NCBI RefSeq assembly: GCF_036345255.1
Contig: NZ_CP107783.1
Coordinates: forward strand, 7,238,001 to 7,302,000
DNA: 64,000 nt
From: Streptomyces sp. NBC_00569
GTDB lineage: Bacteria; Actinomycetota; Actinomycetes; Streptomycetales; Streptomycetaceae
Reading direction: 5' to 3'
This document shows, in pieces, positions 62,339-64,000 of this stretch (the stretch's first letter is position 1; each line of letters begins with the position of its first letter). A program made the position numbers and the translations under genes. The notes beneath the pieces were generated by a model. The model made no database searches, was not told where the DNA came from, and worked only from the letters and a program-made list of their open reading frames with translations.

Positions 62339-64000
62339 ATGCGGCCCGTATCCAAGATCGAACGCACGGTGGCGCCTTTCGAGGTCGTCAGTCCCTACCA
62401 GCCAAGCGGCGACCAGCCGACGGCCATCGCCGACCTGGAGCGGCGCATCACCGCAGGTGAGAAGGATGTCGTCCTCCTCGGTGCGACCGGAACAGGTAAG
62501 TCCGCCACTACGGCGTGGATGATCGAGAAGCTTCAGCGCCCCACCCTCGTGATGGCGCCGAACAAGACGCTGGCCGCCCAGCTGGCCAACGAGTTCCGCG
62601 AGCTGCTGCCGAACAACGCGGTCGAGTACTTCGTCTCGTACTACGACTACTACCAGCCCGAGGCGTACGTCCCGCAGTCGGACACCTACATCGAGAAGGA
62701 CTCCTCGATCAACGAGGAGGTGGAGCGCCTGCGCCACTCCGCGACGAACTCGCTGCTCACCCGGCGGGACGTCGTCGTGGTCGCCTCCGTCTCGTGCATC
62801 TACGGCCTGGGCACGCCGCAGGAGTACGTCGACCGCATGGTGTCCCTCAAGGTCGGCGACGAGATCGACCGGGACGAGCTGCTGCGCCGCTTCGTCGACA
62901 TCCAGTACACCCGCAACGACGTGGCCTTCAGCCGCGGCACCTTCCGCGTCCGCGGCGACACCATCGAGATCTTCCCGGTCTACGAGGAGCTCGCCGTCCG
63001 CATCGAGATGTTCGGCGACGAGATCGAGTCCCTCTCCACCCTCCACCCCCTCACCGGCGAGGTCATCAGCGACGACGAGTCGCTGTACGTCTTCCCGGCC
63101 ACGCACTACGTGGCGGGCCCCGAGCGCCTGGAGCGCGCGGCGAACGACATCGAGAAGGAGCTCGGGGAGCGCCTCGCGGAGCTGGAGAAGCAGGGCAAGA
63201 TGCTCGAGGCCCAGCGGCTGCGCATGCGCACCACGTACGACCTCGAGATGCTCCGTCAGATCGGCTCCTGCTCCGGCGTGGAGAACTACTCGATGCACTT
63301 CGACGGCCGCTCGCCCGGCTCCCCGCCGAACACGCTGCTCGACTACTTCCCGGACGACTTCCTCCTCGTCATCGACGAGTCGCATGTCACCGTGCCGCAG
63401 ATCGGCGCCATGTACGAGGGCGACGCCTCCCGCAAGCGCACCCTCGTCGACCACGGCTTCCGGCTCCCGTCCGCCCTGGACAACCGCCCCCTGAAGTGGG
63501 AGGAGTTCCAGGAGCGCATCGGCCAGACCGTGTACCTGTCGGCCACCCCGGGCAAGTACGAGCTCGCGCGGGGCGACGGCTTCGTGGAACAGATCATCCG
63601 CCCCACGGGCCTCATCGACCCCGAGGTCGTGGTCAAGCCCACCGAGGGCCAGATCGACGACCTGGTGCACGAGATCCGCAAGCGCACCGAGAAGGACGAG
63701 CGCGTCCTCGTCACCACGCTCACCAAGAAGATGGCTGAGGACCTCACCGAGTACTTCCTGGAGCTCGGCATCCAGGTGCGCTACCTGCACAGCGACGTCG
63801 ACACACTGCGCCGCGTCGAGCTGCTGCGCGAACTGCGCGCGGGCGAGTACGACGTCCTCGTCGGCATCAACCTGCTCCGTGAGGGCCTCGACCTGCCCGA
63901 GGTCTCCCTGGTGGCGATCCTCGACGCCGACAAGGAGGGCTTCCTGCGCTCCGGCACCTCCCTGATCCAGACCATCGGCCGCGCCGCGCGCAACGTGTCG
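62339..64000 (+). CDS. uvrB: Excinuclease ABC subunit UvrB (3' truncated by window end)
   Basis: Nucleotide-excision-repair helicase that verifies damage with UvrA and recruits UvrC. The first 554 codons are present without interruption. Visible motifs: [20 protein letters not shown], Walker [14 protein letters not shown], the beta-hairpin [20 protein letters not shown], Walker B region [37 protein letters not shown], and helicase motifs [17 protein letters not shown] and [14 protein letters not shown] at the window edge. The remaining C-terminal UvrC-binding domain lies outside. Start MRPVSKIER at ATG 62339. Confidence 0.98.
   Translation, partial: MRPVSKIERTVAPFEVVSPYQPSGDQPTAIADLERRITAGEKDVVLLGATGTGKSATTAWMIEKLQRPTLVMAPNKTLAAQLANEFRELLPNNAVEYFVSYYDYYQPEAYVPQSDTYIEKDSSINEEVERLRHSATNSLLTRRDVVVVASVSCIYGLGTPQEYVDRMVSLKVGDEIDRDELLRRFVDIQYTRNDVAFSRGTFRVRGDTIEIFPVYEELAVRIEMFGDEIESLSTLHPLTGEVISDDESLYVFPATHYVAGPERLERAANDIEKELGERLAELEKQGKMLEAQRLRMRTTYDLEMLRQIGSCSGVENYSMHFDGRSPGSPPNTLLDYFPDDFLLVIDESHVTVPQIGAMYEGDASRKRTLVDHGFRLPSALDNRPLKWEEFQERIGQTVYLSATPGKYELARGDGFVEQIIRPTGLIDPEVVVKPTEGQIDDLVHEIRKRTEKDERVLVTTLTKKMAEDLTEYFLELGIQVRYLHSDVDTLRRVELLRELRAGEYDVLVGINLLREGLDLPEVSLVAILDADKEGFLRSGTSLIQTIGRAARNVS

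Overview
The window is about 71-72% G+C by eye, with very strong G/C bias at third codon positions, frequent GTG and some TTG starts, and many lipoprotein/Tat/Sec secreted proteins. Together with the gene families present (ANTAR response regulator, XRE-DUF5753 with DUF397, DUF3068, an SPW_0924-like peptide), this points to the chromosomal core of a Streptomyces species. From memory, the gene order from pyk through polA, rpsA and coaE to uvrB matches the conserved region of S. coelicolor that carries those genes. No plasmid, phage, CRISPR or biosynthetic gene cluster was seen.

Layout. 1-4.4 kb: 3' end of an unknown gene, a Tat-exported 5'-nucleotidase-like phosphoesterase, a SIMPL protein and pyruvate kinase. 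4.4-5.4 kb: a lower-G+C LAGLIDADG/HTH gene directly downstream of a 73-nt tRNA with anticodon CAA. 5.5-11.9 kb: an ANTAR response regulator, then a five-gene branched-chain amino-acid ABC transporter operon (livK-H-M-G-F, minus strand), the two units separated by a strong hairpin. 12-13.8 kb: a poorly coding stretch with a probable frameshifted gene, then a hotdog thioesterase. 13.9-19 kb: a molybdopterin oxidoreductase diverging from polA. 19-25.8 kb: DUF4184 protein, lytic transglycosylase, a 44-residue peptide, DUF3068 protein and HrpB helicase. 25.9-32.6 kb: a methyltransferase without an ordinary start codon, rpsA with promoter and long leader, a secreted beta-helix protein, a PAC2 protein, coaE, and DUF3592, TPR and DUF6343 proteins. 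32.7-43 kb: acyltransferase, methyltransferase, DoxX, S4 RNA-binding protein, M20 peptidase, a possible insertion-sequence relic, ferredoxin-like protein, nucleotidyltransferase, 2'-5' RNA ligase-like protein, FUSC protein, secreted trypsin-like protease and DUF899 protein. 43.2-46 kb: a 59-residue protein, a conserved hypothetical, an anti-sigma-like ATPase and an XRE-DUF5753/DUF397 pair. 46-64 kb: MocR regulator diverging from a carboxymuconolactone decarboxylase-like protein, a gltD-like gene with no gltB beside it, DUF1772 and DUF2293 proteins, a uridine-kinase-like protein, CBS protein, CorA, methyltransferase, a psuG/PfkB kinase pair, VOC, GlsB-like and cupin proteins, MFS transporter, a large degenerate tandem repeat array, Ogt, a GDPD phosphodiesterase, MHYT protein, and the 5' 1.66 kb of uvrB running off the end.

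How genes work together. The liv genes form one transporter, probably with raised expression of the binding protein through hairpins after livK. PsuG and the PfkB kinase overlap by 4 bp and fit pseudouridine breakdown. polA, ogt and uvrB are DNA-repair genes. rpsA, the tRNA and the S4 protein belong to translation. XRE-DUF5753 with DUF397 and the nearby HATPase form a Streptomyces-type developmental/regulatory module. The most unusual items are the short-armed CAA tRNA with its LAGLIDADG neighbour, the roughly 370-bp tandem array at 59.3-59.7 kb, the structured segment at 37.1-37.2 kb that abuts a start-less hydrophobic reading frame, and the methyltransferase that appears to begin at AUC. None of these amounts to a demonstrated new system.
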